From JAJTHY01 sp964458795 (GTDB lineage Bacteria; Pseudomonadota; Alphaproteobacteria; Rickettsiales; Midichloriaceae): a stretch of DNA of 6,739 nt. The position numbers and the translations under genes were made by a program. Below are positions 6,558 to 6,739 of this stretch, in pieces. Positions within the stretch are counted from its first letter, which is position 1. Each line of letters starts with the position of its first letter. The notes under the pieces were generated by a model. That model was given only the letters and a program-made list of their open reading frames with translations. It made no database searches and was not told where the DNA came from. The stretch lies in NCBI GenBank assembly GCA_964458795.1, contig CAYWJW010000069.1:1-6739 (forward strand). The letters are read 5' to 3'.

Positions 6558-6641
6558 TCCGCTCCTTCATCCTTCGCCTCAAATTGGCTGAATGCAAGGC
6601 AATACAGTGTCTCCGCAAAAACGTCAGTCAAACCATATGGT

Positions 6642-6667
6642 GGCCCCGGTGCTTTATACTCGGAGCC
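6642..6667 (-). terminator. GC-rich hairpin downstream of tuf, possible transcript end
   Basis: On the minus strand GGCTCCG pairs with CGGGGCC (seven pairs, one G-U) around a 12-base loop, beginning 17 bases after the tuf stop codon. No U-tract follows directly; a run of five T comes about 20 bases later. It could be a 3'-end structure or part of a factor-dependent terminator. Confidence 0.3.
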
Positions 6668-6683
6668 TCTCCATGTTTATTCA

Positions 6684-6739
6684 CTACTCAACAATCTCAG
6701 CAACAACGCCAGCGCCTACTGTTCTGCCACCTTCTCGGA
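6684..6739 (-). CDS. tuf: Elongation factor Tu, C-terminal end only (cut by window edge)
   Basis: The last 17 codons read REGGRTVGAGVVAEIVE and are followed by tandem stops TAG TGA. This is the invariant C-terminus of EF-Tu domain III (usually IREGGRTVGAGVV followed by a short I/V-E tail), and the partial codon at the edge (..TC) fits the preceding isoleucine. EF-Tu delivers aminoacyl-tRNA to the ribosome as a GTP complex. The piece is too short to say which of possibly two tuf copies it is. Downstream there is a long gene-free stretch, so tuf probably ends its operon here. Confidence 0.93.
   Translation of the reverse strand, partial: REGGRTVGAGVVAEIVE

Noticed and set aside
6642..6683. tRNA-like 3' end (GGGGCCACCA on the minus strand) just after tuf
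   Set aside because: The paired arms are only 26 bases apart end to end, with no D, anticodon or T arm, so it is a simple hairpin.
6592..6739. Plus-strand open frame starting MQGNTVSPQKRQ and running off the right edge
   Set aside because: Its last third is exactly antisense to the conserved end of tuf, it has no ribosome site, and its first part lies in repeat sequence; a spurious frame is far more likely.

Overview
This 6.7 kb, AT-rich window looks like chromosome from an alphaproteobacterium, most likely a Rickettsiales-type endosymbiont. The pointers are a clear MipZ division-site ATPase, a short MHS-type transporter, short hairpin repeats with a CTTGA loop of the kind common in Rickettsiales intergenic DNA, and a perfect CtrA-type TTAA-N7-TTAAC box. 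The assignment is inference; no rRNA or complete phylogenetic marker is present.

All recognised genes lie on the minus strand, so the window is read from right to left. At the right edge is the 3' end of tuf (EF-Tu, last 17 codons). A 693-bp gene-free stretch follows. It holds a 282-bp MITE-like element with 22/24-bp terminal inverted repeats and a 9-bp target duplication, inserted into an older repeat. Inside the element is a symmetrical pair of hairpins whose stems differ in sequence but still pair.

Next comes a compact cluster: an MHS/ProP-like MFS transporter, then coaX (type III pantothenate kinase, 33 bp further on), then mipZ (66 bp further on). The transporter may feed the kinase, and mipZ would couple division placement to chromosome position; both links are inferred from spacing and family knowledge.

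Downstream of mipZ is a 109-bp gap with the CtrA-type box. It leads into an 851-residue coiled-coil protein of unknown function, followed after 83 bp by the start of a second gene that is its diverged paralogue (cut by the left edge). The two share an aligned N-terminus and a recurring helical motif, which makes them a tandem family. This possibly CtrA-controlled, division-adjacent paralogue pair is the most likely undescribed content of the window.
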